A model generated the notes under the pieces. That model was not told the origin of the DNA. It was given only the letters and a program-made list of their open reading frames with translations, and did no database searches. 64,000 nt of DNA from Chitinophaga sp. YR627 (lineage in GTDB: Bacteria > Bacteroidota > Bacteroidia > Chitinophagales > Chitinophagaceae): assembly GCF_900114995.1 (NCBI RefSeq), contig NZ_FOUX01000004.1, positions 868,001-932,000 of the forward strand, given 5' to 3'. Positions 15,870 through 24,937 of the stretch are shown here, in pieces; the first letter of the stretch is position 1; each line of letters begins with the position of its first letter. Both the position numbers and the translations under genes were made by a program.

Positions 15870-17217
15870 CATGAAACTGAATAGTAAAAGTTGTTCCTTT
15901 ATTAATCTGACTTGTAACGGAAATCTCTCCATTTAATGCAGTAACCAACAGTTTAACATAGCTTAATCCCAGACCATATCCTTTCACTTCATGCACATTT
16001 TTCGACTGTACCCGATAAAACTTATCGAATATAAAAGGTAAATGAAATGGATCAATCCCTTTCCCGTTATCCTGTATCTGCAACTGCCAGCCATTAACAA
16101 TAGTGCGAAAGCTAATATTTACACGAACGTTCCCCTGTGCGTATTTAATGGCATTATCTATCAGGTTACTCAGAATTGTATCTATAATAAAACGGTCCGT
16201 ATTGACAACTTTCGGCTGTAGTGCATTGAAGATAAAAATCTCATCTGGTGCACGTAAGTCAAAACGGTCGACTACCTCGGCAGACAAATCCGTTAAATTA
16301 ACATCCATGCGCTGTGCAGACATGATACCGTGTTCATATTTACTGATCTCTAAGATGCGATCTATGTCCGTGTCCAGCTTCTTAATGATATTCAAATTGA
16401 TATTTAAATACCTTTCAAGTCTATCGGGATCTGATGAAGCACCAAAGCTCTTTAAAGCATCTATTGATGATTGCAGGATAGTCAGTGGTGTTCTTAACTC
16501 ATGTGTAATATTATTAATGAAATCATCTTTAAAACTATTGAGCCGCATCTGGCGTTTAATCATTCTCCCCATAAAAAAAAGACTTCCTGCAGATAACAGT
16601 ATCAATGCAAACGAAATAAAGGCCGGAAGAATATTCTGCTTCCATAACATCGTTGATGAATTTACAGGAATAGCCTTTACAATGACAACAGGCGATCTAT
16701 GAAACTTTATCGGCACAGAAACTTCATCTTGTGAAAGAACTGCTGTGCTATCTAACAATATGAGTTTAAATGACACTGCAATATTTTCCTTACGTAGTTC
16801 TTCTTTATATAACACAGCCAAAGAATCGAGATTTACCGGTCGGCGAAACTGTTGCGATATCAATCTTCCCATGATAGCACTCACCTCGTTTATATTATAC
16901 TCGTCAATTTTTACTGTTAAAAATTCGGCATGAAATGGTTTGATAACTGCTGGCGTATCAAAAGCAATAGAATCACGGTTAGGAATTGTTCTCAGAAAAA
17001 ATGTCAGCGTGGGATCTTTGTACTTCAGAGAAGTAGGCAATTCACTCTGTTGAAGCTGGTAGGCACTGATACTTTTCTGTAATGCGTACCTGGCGGATGC
17101 TATAAAATTATACTGGCTGACCTTATAGTTATTATACACCCAATAGACCTGAAACAATACGATCAGGGATACAGCGCATATTGCAATCAGGAATGTGAAC
17201 TTCAATCTTCTCCTCAT
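15862..17217 (-). CDS. Sensor histidine kinase
   Basis: The 451-residue membrane kinase pairs with the overlapping OmpR-type regulator. A transmembrane helix near residues 8-28 and another near 190-212 (LPAFISFALILLSAGSLFF) bracket a periplasmic sensor domain of about 160 residues with no recognised fold. The HisKA helix carries NNITHELRTPL with the phosphorylated histidine, and the ATPase domain has N box NLIDNAIKYA, QDNGKGI, FDKFYR and GYGLGLSYV. The signal is unknown. A TlpA-like thioredoxin is divergently encoded 129 bases away and may belong to the same stress response. Confidence 0.93.
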   Translation of the reverse strand: MRRRLKFTFLIAICAVSLIVLFQVYWVYNNYKVSQYNFIASARYALQKSISAYQLQQSELPTSLKYKDPTLTFFLRTIPNRDSIAFDTPAVIKPFHAEFLTVKIDEYNINEVSAIMGRLISQQFRRPVNLDSLAVLYKEELRKENIAVSFKLILLDSTAVLSQDEVSVPIKFHRSPVVIVKAIPVNSSTMLWKQNILPAFISFALILLSAGSLFFMGRMIKRQMRLNSFKDDFINNITHELRTPLTILQSSIDALKSFGASSDPDRLERYLNINLNIIKKLDTDIDRILEISKYEHGIMSAQRMDVNLTDLSAEVVDRFDLRAPDEIFIFNALQPKVVNTDRFIIDTILSNLIDNAIKYAQGNVRVNISFRTIVNGWQLQIQDNGKGIDPFHLPFIFDKFYRVQSKNVHEVKGYGLGLSYVKLLVTALNGEISVTSQINKGTTFTIQFHDE

Positions 17218-17346
17218 AATACCCGCTAAAATTACAGTATAAAGCCTTCATTGATCTTTCAGTTAACAGTAGTTAACAGAAAAGTGCTCCTTTTTAACAT
17301 TCAACCATATTACGCCTGATATCTTCGTCATCAAATTATATTAATC

Positions 17347-17931
17347 ATGAAAAGACACTTCCTTTACCTTTTGTTCTTTTGCATCCCTGCCACGATGCAG
17401 GGTTATTCAAACACCGGATATAAGCAAACACCTATCGACACACTATTAGATATTCCTGCCCCTCACTTTAAAATGTTAGATACAGAAGGCAAAATTGTAA
17501 GTCTTGCTGACTTTAAAAATAAAGTGCTGATAGTGTATTTTTGGTCAACATGGTGTTACTACTGCCATAAAGATTTCCCAATGGTCAACAAAGTAGTAAA
17601 ACAATATGCAAATGATACAAGCGTAGCCTTTCTGTTTGTTGACACACGGGAGAAATCAGCTCAATATAAAGAACTGGTGCAAAAAGACATGCTAAAGAAC
17701 AATTATAATTTCCATGTTGTGTTTGATGAAAAAGGGAAAGACAGCATTCAAAATAAATACTATACTGAATTCGGAACAATTGGTATTCCTACACGATTTG
17801 TGATTGACCGGAACAGGGTCATCCGACATAAGTTTGTAGGCTATGATCCGGATCTTACTGAAGAGCAGGCCGCAGCTGCTTTCATCCGTTCAATTGAAGA
17901 TACTAAAAAAATAGCGCCTTCCCGACATTGA
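17347..17931 (+). CDS. Secreted TlpA/ResA-like thioredoxin
   Basis: The 194-residue protein has an N-terminal signal peptide (MKRHFLYLLFFCIPATMQGYS) and a redoxin domain with the active site W-C70-Y-Y-C73. The cis-proline region is GIGIPTRFVID-like (GTIGIPTRFVIDRNRV). Such proteins reduce periplasmic disulfides, for example in cytochrome c maturation or envelope repair. The CYYC dipeptide is unusual compared with CPPC or CEPC. It is monocistronic. Confidence 0.88.
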   Translation: MKRHFLYLLFFCIPATMQGYSNTGYKQTPIDTLLDIPAPHFKMLDTEGKIVSLADFKNKVLIVYFWSTWCYYCHKDFPMVNKVVKQYANDTSVAFLFVDTREKSAQYKELVQKDMLKNNYNFHVVFDEKGKDSIQNKYYTEFGTIGIPTRFVIDRNRVIRHKFVGYDPDLTEEQAAAAFIRSIEDTKKIAPSRH

Positions 17932-18031
17932 GAAACAGTGAACGGCGAGATGACCGAATGAATCGCTATCCCGCTGTTCACTGATATTTTCCTATACATT
18001 TACTTTGCCAGGAAATTAAGCATTACGTTGC

Positions 18032-18886
18032 TCATTGTATAAACCCTTTTATCAAATCTGCAACATATTCGTGATGTTCCTCAAGCAAAAAATGTCCTCC
18101 ATCGATTTGAATGATTTTCGCATTGGGCAGATCTTTTCGGTACGCTTCTCCTCCAGGCGCTATAAACATAGCGTCGTTTTTCCCCCATAATACCATGGTA
18201 TCAGGTTGATGTTCTTTAAAATACTTATGCCATTCATCATACAAGGCAATATTACTTCCATAATCGCGGAAAAGGGCAAGCTGTATTGCATCATTTCCGG
18301 GCTGGTCAAGATAGTATTGATCGGTGATATAGCTATCCGGACTTATCCTGGTTTTATCACTGGCACCATTCAGATACATCCATTTTGTAGCTGCTGATGT
18401 CAGGAAAAAACGAGCTTCTTTTTCCTGAGCAGCACCTGGATCCTGAATATAGGTAACCAATGGCTCCAGTGCATCGCCTAAACCTTCGTTATATGCATTT
18501 GCGTTTTGTATGATCAATGAGCGGATCAACTCAGGCCGGCGGCTGGCGATCCTTAGTCCGATAGGACCACCATAGTCCTGGATATACAGGCTTATGTTCC
18601 GAAGTTGCAATCGGTCAATAAAGCGTTCAATGATCACAGACAGATTATCAAATGTATATGAAAACTGTTTTACGTCAGGGGCACTGCTTTGACCAAATCC
18701 CGGATAGTCAGGCGCAACAATATGATATGTTCCCGACAGATCAGCAATAAGATCCCTGTACATATGCGAAGAGGAGGGAAAGCCGTGTAATAACAGCAGA
18801 ACCGGGCGTGTTGCCGCACCTGACTCACGATAAAAAATATTTAAGCCATCTATGTCAATGGTTCTATAAAATATCTGATCTTTCAT
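18032..18886 (-). CDS. Alpha/beta hydrolase (haloalkane dehalogenase/epoxide hydrolase-like)
   Basis: The 284-residue enzyme has the oxyanion loop LLLHGFPSSSHMYR, a nucleophile elbow YIQDYGGPIG in which aspartate replaces the usual serine, and a late histidine in IDGGHFLLEE. An Asp nucleophile is typical of haloalkane dehalogenases and epoxide hydrolases rather than esterases. It has a close relative at 23809-24714. It is downstream of another hydrolase gene with a 39-base gap, probably one transcript. The start MKDQIFYRT is preferred over MFFM, three codons upstream. Confidence 0.88.
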   Translation of the reverse strand: MKDQIFYRTIDIDGLNIFYRESGAATRPVLLLLHGFPSSSHMYRDLIADLSGTYHIVAPDYPGFGQSSAPDVKQFSYTFDNLSVIIERFIDRLQLRNISLYIQDYGGPIGLRIASRRPELIRSLIIQNANAYNEGLGDALEPLVTYIQDPGAAQEKEARFFLTSAATKWMYLNGASDKTRISPDSYITDQYYLDQPGNDAIQLALFRDYGSNIALYDEWHKYFKEHQPDTMVLWGKNDAMFIAPGGEAYRKDLPNAKIIQIDGGHFLLEEHHEYVADLIKGFIQ

Positions 18887-18925
18887 AAAAAACATTAAGC
18901 CATCAAAATAATTGCTGCGATCAAC

Positions 18926-19738
18926 CTATTTTTTACCTGCTGCTGCTAGGATCACTTTTACTACAGCTGCTGGTTGTGACAACATCACCACATGGCTTGC
19001 AGGCAAGTGATAAGTAGTTGCATGAATGTTTTTAGCCATTTCAGTTTCCAGCTGAGGTGAGATCATATGATCGTTGTCCGCAACAACATAGAAACTGGGT
19101 TTATTCTTCCAGGCAGGGTTCGCCACTTTGGCTGTTATGGTACTAAAATGAAAGCGGCCCTGTCCGGCTGCAATGACCTTTGCATCCTGTGCTGGCAGGT
19201 CCTGGGCAAAATGATTTACCACTGTTTCTTCCTTCAGTCGTATATAACCATCACTACTCACAACAGGATCTGCAAGTCCAGGCACATTAGCTATCTTTCT
19301 CACCTCATAAGCATCCTTACTGAGACTTTCAATGCTTTGTCCTTCATCTGGCGCATAAGCGGCGACATAGACAAGCGACTGTACTTTTTCGTTGTTTCCG
19401 GCCTGGGTAATAACAACGCCTCCCCATGAATGTCCTACCAGTATCACCTTCCCTTTTGCTTCTGCGATAGCCCGCTCTACAAATGCCACATCATCGCTCA
19501 GGGAGGTCAGCGGATTCTGTACAGCAATTGTGTGGTATCCTTCTTTCTGTAACGCAGGTATTACCTTGTTCCAGGAAGACCCATCGGCAAAGGCGCCATG
19601 CACCAGCACGATTGTTGGTTTTTCCTCTTCTCTGGCGGTTGCGCGCACCCCTGGCTTAGCAGTAAAGGAGACTAATGAGGCAAGTACGAGCAGTGCGCCC
19701 GCTACGCTGGCCATCACGACCACAAAATCCTTTTTCAT
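18926..19738 (-). CDS. Exported alpha/beta hydrolase
   Basis: The 270-residue protein begins with a membrane anchor or signal peptide (VVVMASVAGALLVLASLVSFTA). The fold follows with TIVLVHGAFADGSSW, the nucleophile elbow GHSWGG (serine) and late histidine ASHVVMLSQP, matching the small EstC/salicylate-esterase-like hydrolases. Start at MKKDFVVV; the frame continues 15 codons upstream without a plausible signal peptide. It heads a two-gene unit and is divergent from a Crp/Fnr-type regulator gene. Confidence 0.88.
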   Translation of the reverse strand: MKKDFVVVMASVAGALLVLASLVSFTAKPGVRATAREEEKPTIVLVHGAFADGSSWNKVIPALQKEGYHTIAVQNPLTSLSDDVAFVERAIAEAKGKVILVGHSWGGVVITQAGNNEKVQSLVYVAAYAPDEGQSIESLSKDAYEVRKIANVPGLADPVVSSDGYIRLKEETVVNHFAQDLPAQDAKVIAAGQGRFHFSTITAKVANPAWKNKPSFYVVADNDHMISPQLETEMAKNIHATTYHLPASHVVMLSQPAAVVKVILAAAGKK

Positions 19739-19916
19739 AAAATAAAATTTAAAGTGATAATTAGGTATGACCGGATTGATCAATCAAATATGATAAGAAG
19801 TAGCTAACCTGAAAAATAACCTGAGTAATAACAACCCTTATAATTTTAATAGCCACTTTCCTTTCAATCATATTCATTTGTACTAAAAAGTAGCCAACAA
19901 TACATTTTGTACAGTG

Positions 19917-20567
19917 ATGAAAAAAAAGACTACGCTACCTTCAGGCAATGATATTCATCAGTCAATATTTTGTACCTCTTTTCTGGAGTACCTGTCGAAA
20001 GATATTGTACCTGATGAGGCAACAAAAAAACTGGTAGAAGAAAACTGTAGCTTAGTAAAATATGGCGAAGGAAAAAGATTGCTCGAAACTGGCACTACAT
20101 GCCGATATATTTACTTTATCATTGAAGGGAAATGTATTTCCTACTTTACCGATTTTAAAGGAAAAACAATTACCTGGTTTTTCCATTTCAACAGCCCGGA
20201 AAGCACTACAAAGAACGTTTTTGCCGTAGACTACAGAAGTTTTCTTTCCCGTGAACCTTCCACACTTACAATTGATACCCTCTCACCCATAACTGCTATC
20301 CGATTTTCTGCGGAGGCACTAAAAAAGCTGGTCGATGAATCTCCTGCAATTGAACGTTGGCTGCGTATGCTGACAGAAAAGGCCTTCATACAGGTCTATG
20401 ACCGTCTTAATACCTTGCTCACACTGCCCGCCGCTGATCGTTATAAGAAATTTCTTCAGGAAGAACCTTACCTGTTAAATATGTTTTCGAATTCGCTGGT
20501 CGCCACTTATCTAAACGTAACGCCACAATCGCTGAGCCGTATCAGAAAGCAGCTTAGACGTTATTGA
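19917..20567 (+). CDS. Crp/Fnr family transcriptional regulator
   Basis: The 216-residue protein has a cyclic-nucleotide-binding-like beta roll (YGEGKRLLETGTTCRYIYFIIEGKCISYF) and a C-terminal winged helix (SLVATYLNVTPQSLSRIRKQL). It belongs to the Bacteroidota branch that lacks Fnr cysteines and conserved cAMP contacts, so its ligand is unknown. A GTG one codon upstream could also start it. It is divergent from the hydrolase pair and followed by another hydrolase gene, so it is a likely local regulator. Confidence 0.88.
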   Translation: MKKKTTLPSGNDIHQSIFCTSFLEYLSKDIVPDEATKKLVEENCSLVKYGEGKRLLETGTTCRYIYFIIEGKCISYFTDFKGKTITWFFHFNSPESTTKNVFAVDYRSFLSREPSTLTIDTLSPITAIRFSAEALKKLVDESPAIERWLRMLTEKAFIQVYDRLNTLLTLPAADRYKKFLQEEPYLLNMFSNSLVATYLNVTPQSLSRIRKQLRRY

Positions 20568-20690
20568 TCAGGCGTCAGCACTATTAATTACCCTAGGGTA
20601 ACGATCATATAGTTTGCATTACAGAGTTTTGCATCGAAATTGAGAAAAGCAATGAAAAACCACCTTTAATATCAGTATTAAAACAACAAA

Positions 20691-21737
20691 ATGATGTATT
20701 CAAAAAAACCGTTCGCACTGATCGCATCCATGGTATCGCTGATGCTGCTTGCTAACTGTTCCGTGCCAGACCCAAAAGGTAATCAGGCCGACTATTTTAT
20801 TACAGACACAACGACCGTGCAGACAGGAGGTGTTAAAATGATACCCATAAAGACGCCTAAAGGCGTTTTCAACGTGTGGACAAAACGCATTGGCAATAAC
20901 CCCAAAATAAAGGTGCTGCTACTAGCCGGGGGACCAGGCTTTCCTCATGACTACCTGGAAGCGTTTGAAAGTTACTTTCCGGGAGAAGGAATAGAATTTT
21001 ATTACTACGATGAATTAGGCAATGGTAACAGTGATAAGCCAGGTGACAGCAGCCGTTACACCGTAGCAAGTGCTGTGGATGAAGTTGAACAGGTACGGCA
21101 GGCACTACAACTGAATGCCTCCAATTTTTACCTGTTCGGCCATTCATGGGGTGGTCTGCTGGGTATGGAATATGCCGTCAAATATCAGCAAAATCTGAAG
21201 GGGCTGATTATCTCCAATATGGTAGCAAGCGGCAAAGAATTCAACAAATATATTCAGGAGGTATTGGTAAAACAATTGCCGCCTGCTGTGCTGGACACGA
21301 TAAATGAGTTGTCAGCCAGGAACGATTATAGTAATCCGAAGTATTCAGAACTCGTAACGAAGCATTTCTACGCCCGTTTTATTTGCCGGCTGCCACTGGA
21401 CCAATGGCCAGAGCCACTTAACCGGGGACTTAGTAAACTGAATACGCCTTATTATCTGACATTACAGGGACCCAGTGAATTTGGCATCATTGGAAGTTTA
21501 ATGAACTGGGATATAAGCGCCCGGCTGAAAAAAATTACGGTACCGGCATTATTTATCGGCGCCAGATATGACGAAATGAATCCCGAACATATTAAATGGA
21601 TGAGCCAGCAGTTGCAGCATGGGCAGTTTTTGTACTGCGCCAATGGCAGTCACCTGAGTATGTACGACCAGCAGCCATTTTATATGAACGGGATCATACG
21701 CTTCATAAAAGAGGTTAATAACAGTTCTGCGAAATAA
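20691..21737 (+). CDS. Lipoprotein proline iminopeptidase-like alpha/beta hydrolase
   Basis: The 348-residue protein has a lipoprotein signal ending LLANC. The hydrolase domain shows LLLAGGPGFPHDYL (HGGPG-like oxyanion motif), DELGNGNSDKP, nucleophile elbow LFGHSWGG and late histidine NGSHLSMYDQ, the pattern of prolyl aminopeptidases of family S33. It should release N-terminal proline or related residues from peptides at the cell surface or in the periplasm. It follows the Crp/Fnr-type gene by 123 bases. Confidence 0.9.
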   Translation: MMYSKKPFALIASMVSLMLLANCSVPDPKGNQADYFITDTTTVQTGGVKMIPIKTPKGVFNVWTKRIGNNPKIKVLLLAGGPGFPHDYLEAFESYFPGEGIEFYYYDELGNGNSDKPGDSSRYTVASAVDEVEQVRQALQLNASNFYLFGHSWGGLLGMEYAVKYQQNLKGLIISNMVASGKEFNKYIQEVLVKQLPPAVLDTINELSARNDYSNPKYSELVTKHFYARFICRLPLDQWPEPLNRGLSKLNTPYYLTLQGPSEFGIIGSLMNWDISARLKKITVPALFIGARYDEMNPEHIKWMSQQLQHGQFLYCANGSHLSMYDQQPFYMNGIIRFIKEVNNSSAK

Positions 21738-21742
21738 AAAAA

Positions 21743-21763
21743 TCCCTCATAGTAAATGAGGGA
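21743..21763 (-). terminator. Short hairpin, probable leftward terminator
   Basis: TCCCTCA and TGAGGGA form a 7-bp stem. On the reverse strand it is followed by TTTTTTA, so it would end leftward transcripts from the AraC/DMT unit; it also covers the end of the rightward peptidase gene. Confidence 0.5.
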
Positions 21764-21791
21764 ATGAACCAGTAAACAGCAGAAAAGACAG

Positions 21792-21825
21792 GAAAGCCTT
21801 CAGTACTATCAACCTGAAGGCTTTC
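21792..21825. terminator. Hairpin at the end of the DMT transporter gene
   Basis: GAAAGCCTTCAG and CTGAAGGCTTTC form a perfect 12-bp stem with a 10-base loop. It touches the DMT transporter stop codon and lies between convergent genes. Confidence 0.65.
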
Positions 21826-22268
21826 TAAAATTTCTCCACAACAACAACTCCCGCAATGATCAGCAGTATGCCGAGGCCACGCCAGACATTAACAGCATGT
21901 TGTTCTGCAACCAGGATATTAAAGTGATCAAGTAATACTGAAATGATCACCTGTCCGGCTACCACAAGTCCAAAAGTAAGTGCCATACCTAACCTGGGCA
22001 GCGCCATCATACTCGCTGTAATGAACACAGCACCAATCAAACCACCACCTAACACAGCAGTAATATCACTACCCTTCAGCAGTTGCCAGGAAAATGTTTC
22101 TTTTGTAAAAGGAATATAAACGGCCATCCCGAGCGCTCCAACGATAAAACAGATCATTGACGCATAAATGGGACTACTTATTGATTTGGCTAGTTTTGCA
22201 TTAAGCCCTCCCTGTAAAGGCAATAGCGCACCACATAAAAAGACTACAAAAAGCCAGACTATTTTCAT
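21825..22268 (-). CDS. DMT family transporter (DUF606/YdcZ-like)
   Basis: The 147-residue membrane protein has five hydrophobic segments and begins MKIVWLFVVFLCGALLPLQGGLNA, characteristic of the half-size DUF606 members of the drug/metabolite transporter superfamily. These probably work as dimers; the substrate is unknown. It is the last gene of the leftward unit that includes an AraC-type regulator 38 bases upstream. Confidence 0.88.
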   Translation of the reverse strand: MKIVWLFVVFLCGALLPLQGGLNAKLAKSISSPIYASMICFIVGALGMAVYIPFTKETFSWQLLKGSDITAVLGGGLIGAVFITASMMALPRLGMALTFGLVVAGQVIISVLLDHFNILVAEQHAVNVWRGLGILLIIAGVVVVEKF

Positions 22269-22306
22269 AAAATATATTTTCGTGAATAAGACAATGGGTA
22301 TTTCAT

Positions 22307-23185
22307 TTACATCGAAACACCTTTTTTGAAATCGGTAAAGTTTATGCCGGAGCAATTCTTAAAATACTTGCTGAAATGAGCAGGGTCCCAAAATCCCAGA
22401 TCATACGCCGTCTCTTTTAAACTAAAGCCATCATGAAGAACCCTTCTTTTCGCTTCAAGAACAATACGTTGCTGAATGTGATGGCTGGCCGGGCGTCCCG
22501 ACATTTCCTTCACGACACCATTCAGGTAACCGGGAGATACCGCCAGGATCTCAGCATACTCTTTTACCATCTTTTTGGATGCATAGTGCTTTTCGACCTG
22601 CGTAAAAAATAGCTTGACCAGGTGATTTTTCCGGGACCAGTAAATGTCCTGGATATCCTGTATATTCTGTTTTATCTGCCGGCATAAATAGATCATAAAT
22701 ATCTTCAGGTATCCCTTCAGGATGTCTGAACGCAGATCCAGCGTATTATTATACTCCTGTATCATTTTGTCAGCAAAGGATTCCATTGAGGCTATTGAGT
22801 CGCCACATATATAGATGATAGGTATGGAGTTCAACTGGTTGAAAAATGAAGTGCGAAATAATCCCGCTACTCTGATATCAGTTAATTCAATGTACTCTTT
22901 AACAAAAGAGATCGCATACCCTTTTGCGGCTTCATCAATCTCCATTGTGAAAACCTGCCCGGGGGGCACATAAAAAAACACGTTTTCATTTACAAGAAAG
23001 GCATCCGTATCAACACCTATTTTCACACTGCCTTCCAGTATCCAGATCATCAGGAACGTATCCACGCAAAAAAAAGGCGTTTCTCCTTTTTTATTGTTTG
23101 CCTGAAGGGATTGGATGGAATAGATCTGAAATGGCGCCGGCACTGTAACCGGAGCATCTTGTTTTAATACGCGGCCAATTTTCAT
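22307..23185 (-). CDS. AraC family transcriptional regulator
   Basis: The 292-residue protein has an N-terminal cupin-like sensor (around FLMIWILEGSVKI ... FFYVPPGQVFTM) and a C-terminal AraC HTH: EYAEILAVSPGYLNGVVKEMSGRPASHHIQQRIVLEAKR and LKETAYDLGFWDPAHFSKYFKNCSG. It lies between the fragmentary flavin-binding gene and the DMT transporter in a leftward cluster and probably regulates that cluster. The ligand is unknown. Confidence 0.92.
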   Translation of the reverse strand: MKIGRVLKQDAPVTVPAPFQIYSIQSLQANNKKGETPFFCVDTFLMIWILEGSVKIGVDTDAFLVNENVFFYVPPGQVFTMEIDEAAKGYAISFVKEYIELTDIRVAGLFRTSFFNQLNSIPIIYICGDSIASMESFADKMIQEYNNTLDLRSDILKGYLKIFMIYLCRQIKQNIQDIQDIYWSRKNHLVKLFFTQVEKHYASKKMVKEYAEILAVSPGYLNGVVKEMSGRPASHHIQQRIVLEAKRRVLHDGFSLKETAYDLGFWDPAHFSKYFKNCSGINFTDFKKGVSM

Positions 23186-23201
23186 TTTATAAATTTTTAT
23201 A

Positions 23202-23450
23202 TTACTCGTCAGCCACTGGTCTTTCCTTCAGTTTCTTCAGTTCAGTTTCACGATGTTGTATATAAGGATATCCATTCCCCCCGATGGTAGCCATATAAAA
23301 GCTATCCCGGTCCGAAATAAATACCATTTCATTCTCTGTCAGACCATCTACATAGCTGCTGTTCTCCAGACAGGCATAGCTTTTACGGCTACCAAATTTT
23401 TCCTGCATCTCTCTGACCGCATCTGTAAATGCCAGTGATGGATAATTCAT
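23202..23450 (-). pseudogene. Truncated pyridoxamine 5'-phosphate oxidase-like flavoprotein
   Basis: The first about 65 residues (LAFTDAVREMQEKFGSRKSY, GLTENEMVFISDRDSFYMATIG, NGYPYIQHR) match the N-terminus of full-length PNPOx-like FMN-binding proteins, which are usually near 200 residues long. The frame then changes to ETELKKLKERPVADE, which looks like the helical tail of such a protein, and stops at 82 residues. An internal deletion joining front and tail would explain this. The split-barrel flavin site is missing, so enzyme activity is unlikely. It starts two bases after the preceding small gene. Confidence 0.6.
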
Positions 23451-23452
23451 TG

Positions 23453-23746
23453 CTACTGTTTGATTTGGCTATTCTCTGTTTCAGAAGAGGAGGGAACCTG
23501 ATCAGATTCCGGAACCGCCGTCTTATTGATGATTGTTGTCAGGTCCGGATATTGCGCCAATACCTCATCCCACAGCGAATCGCCACATTCATCTGGTATA
23601 ACAATGATGTCCGGTGTCTGCCTGTTCTTATCCTGCGATTCGGCGCTAAGGGGCTGTGGTTTTATTTCGCCTGGGTTAGTGTTGGGTGCAGCACTCATAA
23701 AAACGTATTTAATGAAGAATATTATTATTACAAAAGGATACATCAA
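23453..23746 (-). CDS. Small protein, possibly membrane-anchored, unknown
   Basis: The 97-residue frame begins with a hydrophobic stretch (MYPFVIIIFFIKYVF) and continues as a polar, Pro/Ser/Asp-rich region with IIVIPDECGDSLWDEVLAQYPDL. A start at the internal methionine 17 would give an 81-residue soluble form. No family is recognised. It ends two bases before the truncated flavoprotein start, which suggests a shared message with the hydrolase upstream. It might also be a relic. Confidence 0.4.
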   Translation of the reverse strand: MMYPFVIIIFFIKYVFMSAAPNTNPGEIKPQPLSAESQDKNRQTPDIIVIPDECGDSLWDEVLAQYPDLTTIINKTAVPESDQVPSSSETENSQIKQ

Positions 23747-23808
23747 AGCCCCTTTCTCCTCACAGCACCTCCGTCACATCCGGGGCTGTTGTATCCCCAA
23801 CCAACGCC

Positions 23809-24714
23809 TTATACTGATTCGGTTAATGCGTTCTCAACCTTGCGGCCGCTTAGTTTTCTATCTAAAAAGTCTCTGATGGTTCCGGTAATTTCATCACCGA
23901 AGCTTTCCAGTGCAAAATGTCCTGTCGGATAAAGATGAAACTCAAGGTTCTTCACATCTTTTTTAAATGCCTCTGCACCAACACCAGGGAAAATATAATC
24001 GTCCTTGCCATATACTATTAACATTTCCGGATTGCTGGTACGCAGATATTCCTGCCATTTGGGATACTGTTTTACATTGTTGCGATAGTCGTAAAACAGG
24101 GCAATCTGTATATCATCGTTTTCAGGACGCTGCAGATGCCTGAGATCTATTTCCCAGTTATCAGGAGATATAGCGCTTTCATCCGGAACATGATGCGTGT
24201 ATTGCCATTTCAAACCTTCAGGGCTATGAAAAGCTTGGCAGGCCTTAATAGCATCTTTATCATTTCTATCTTTCCAGAGTGCCTTAATAGGATCCCAGAA
24301 AGTTTCTAATCCCTCTTCATAGCAACAGCCATTCTGTACAATGATGGTCTCTATCCTGTCCGGATATTTTGACGCGAGCGTCCAGCCAACGGGAGCACCG
24401 TAATCCATCAGATAAAGGCTGAATTTTCCAACATTCAGCTGTTTCAGCAATTCTTCCATTATCCTGGCATAGTTTGCAAAACTGTATTCAAAATCGGCCA
24501 TAGGTGGTTGTTCGCTTCTTCCATAGCCTGGATAATCAGGGGCAATCAAATGATATTTATCTGACAAATCATTGATCAGGTTACGGTACATATGCGAAGA
24601 GGTCGGATAACCATGTAACAACAGTAACACCGGAGCATTTGCAGGACCTGCTTCCCTGTAAAAGATCTCTACACCGCTGATGTTTGCTGAGCGATAGTGC
24701 GTTTTGTTTTTCAT
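23809..24714 (-). CDS. Alpha/beta hydrolase (haloalkane dehalogenase/epoxide hydrolase-like)
   Basis: The 301-residue enzyme is a paralogue of the one at 18032-18886: LLLHGYPTSSHMYRNLINDLSDKYHLIAPDYPGYG, an aspartate nucleophile in YLMDYGAPVG and late histidine in YPTGHFALESFG. Two copies within 6 kb suggest duplication. The acid-type nucleophile points to dehalogenase or epoxide hydrolase chemistry; the substrate is unknown. It is the first gene of a leftward cluster that ends with an AraC-type regulator and a DMT transporter. Confidence 0.9.
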   Translation of the reverse strand: MKNKTHYRSANISGVEIFYREAGPANAPVLLLLHGYPTSSHMYRNLINDLSDKYHLIAPDYPGYGRSEQPPMADFEYSFANYARIMEELLKQLNVGKFSLYLMDYGAPVGWTLASKYPDRIETIIVQNGCCYEEGLETFWDPIKALWKDRNDKDAIKACQAFHSPEGLKWQYTHHVPDESAISPDNWEIDLRHLQRPENDDIQIALFYDYRNNVKQYPKWQEYLRTSNPEMLIVYGKDDYIFPGVGAEAFKKDVKNLEFHLYPTGHFALESFGDEITGTIRDFLDRKLSGRKVENALTESV

Positions 24715-24937
24715 TGTGTTTGTTTTAGTATAATAATTGTTTGTGTCTCTTTGAGGTCACCCTAAAGTTGCTTACGCTGACTGCTTATGGTTCCCACTAT
24801 TATAGATTGCTGTATGCATGTCAAAGCTCAGTTCTATAACTTGATTTCTAAAATCACTGTAGTAATCGTCACTATCAAAAAAATAATATGCGCAGTTGAA
24901 CGGTAAAACATAGTTAGGTCTGGTACAGGTTATCTCT

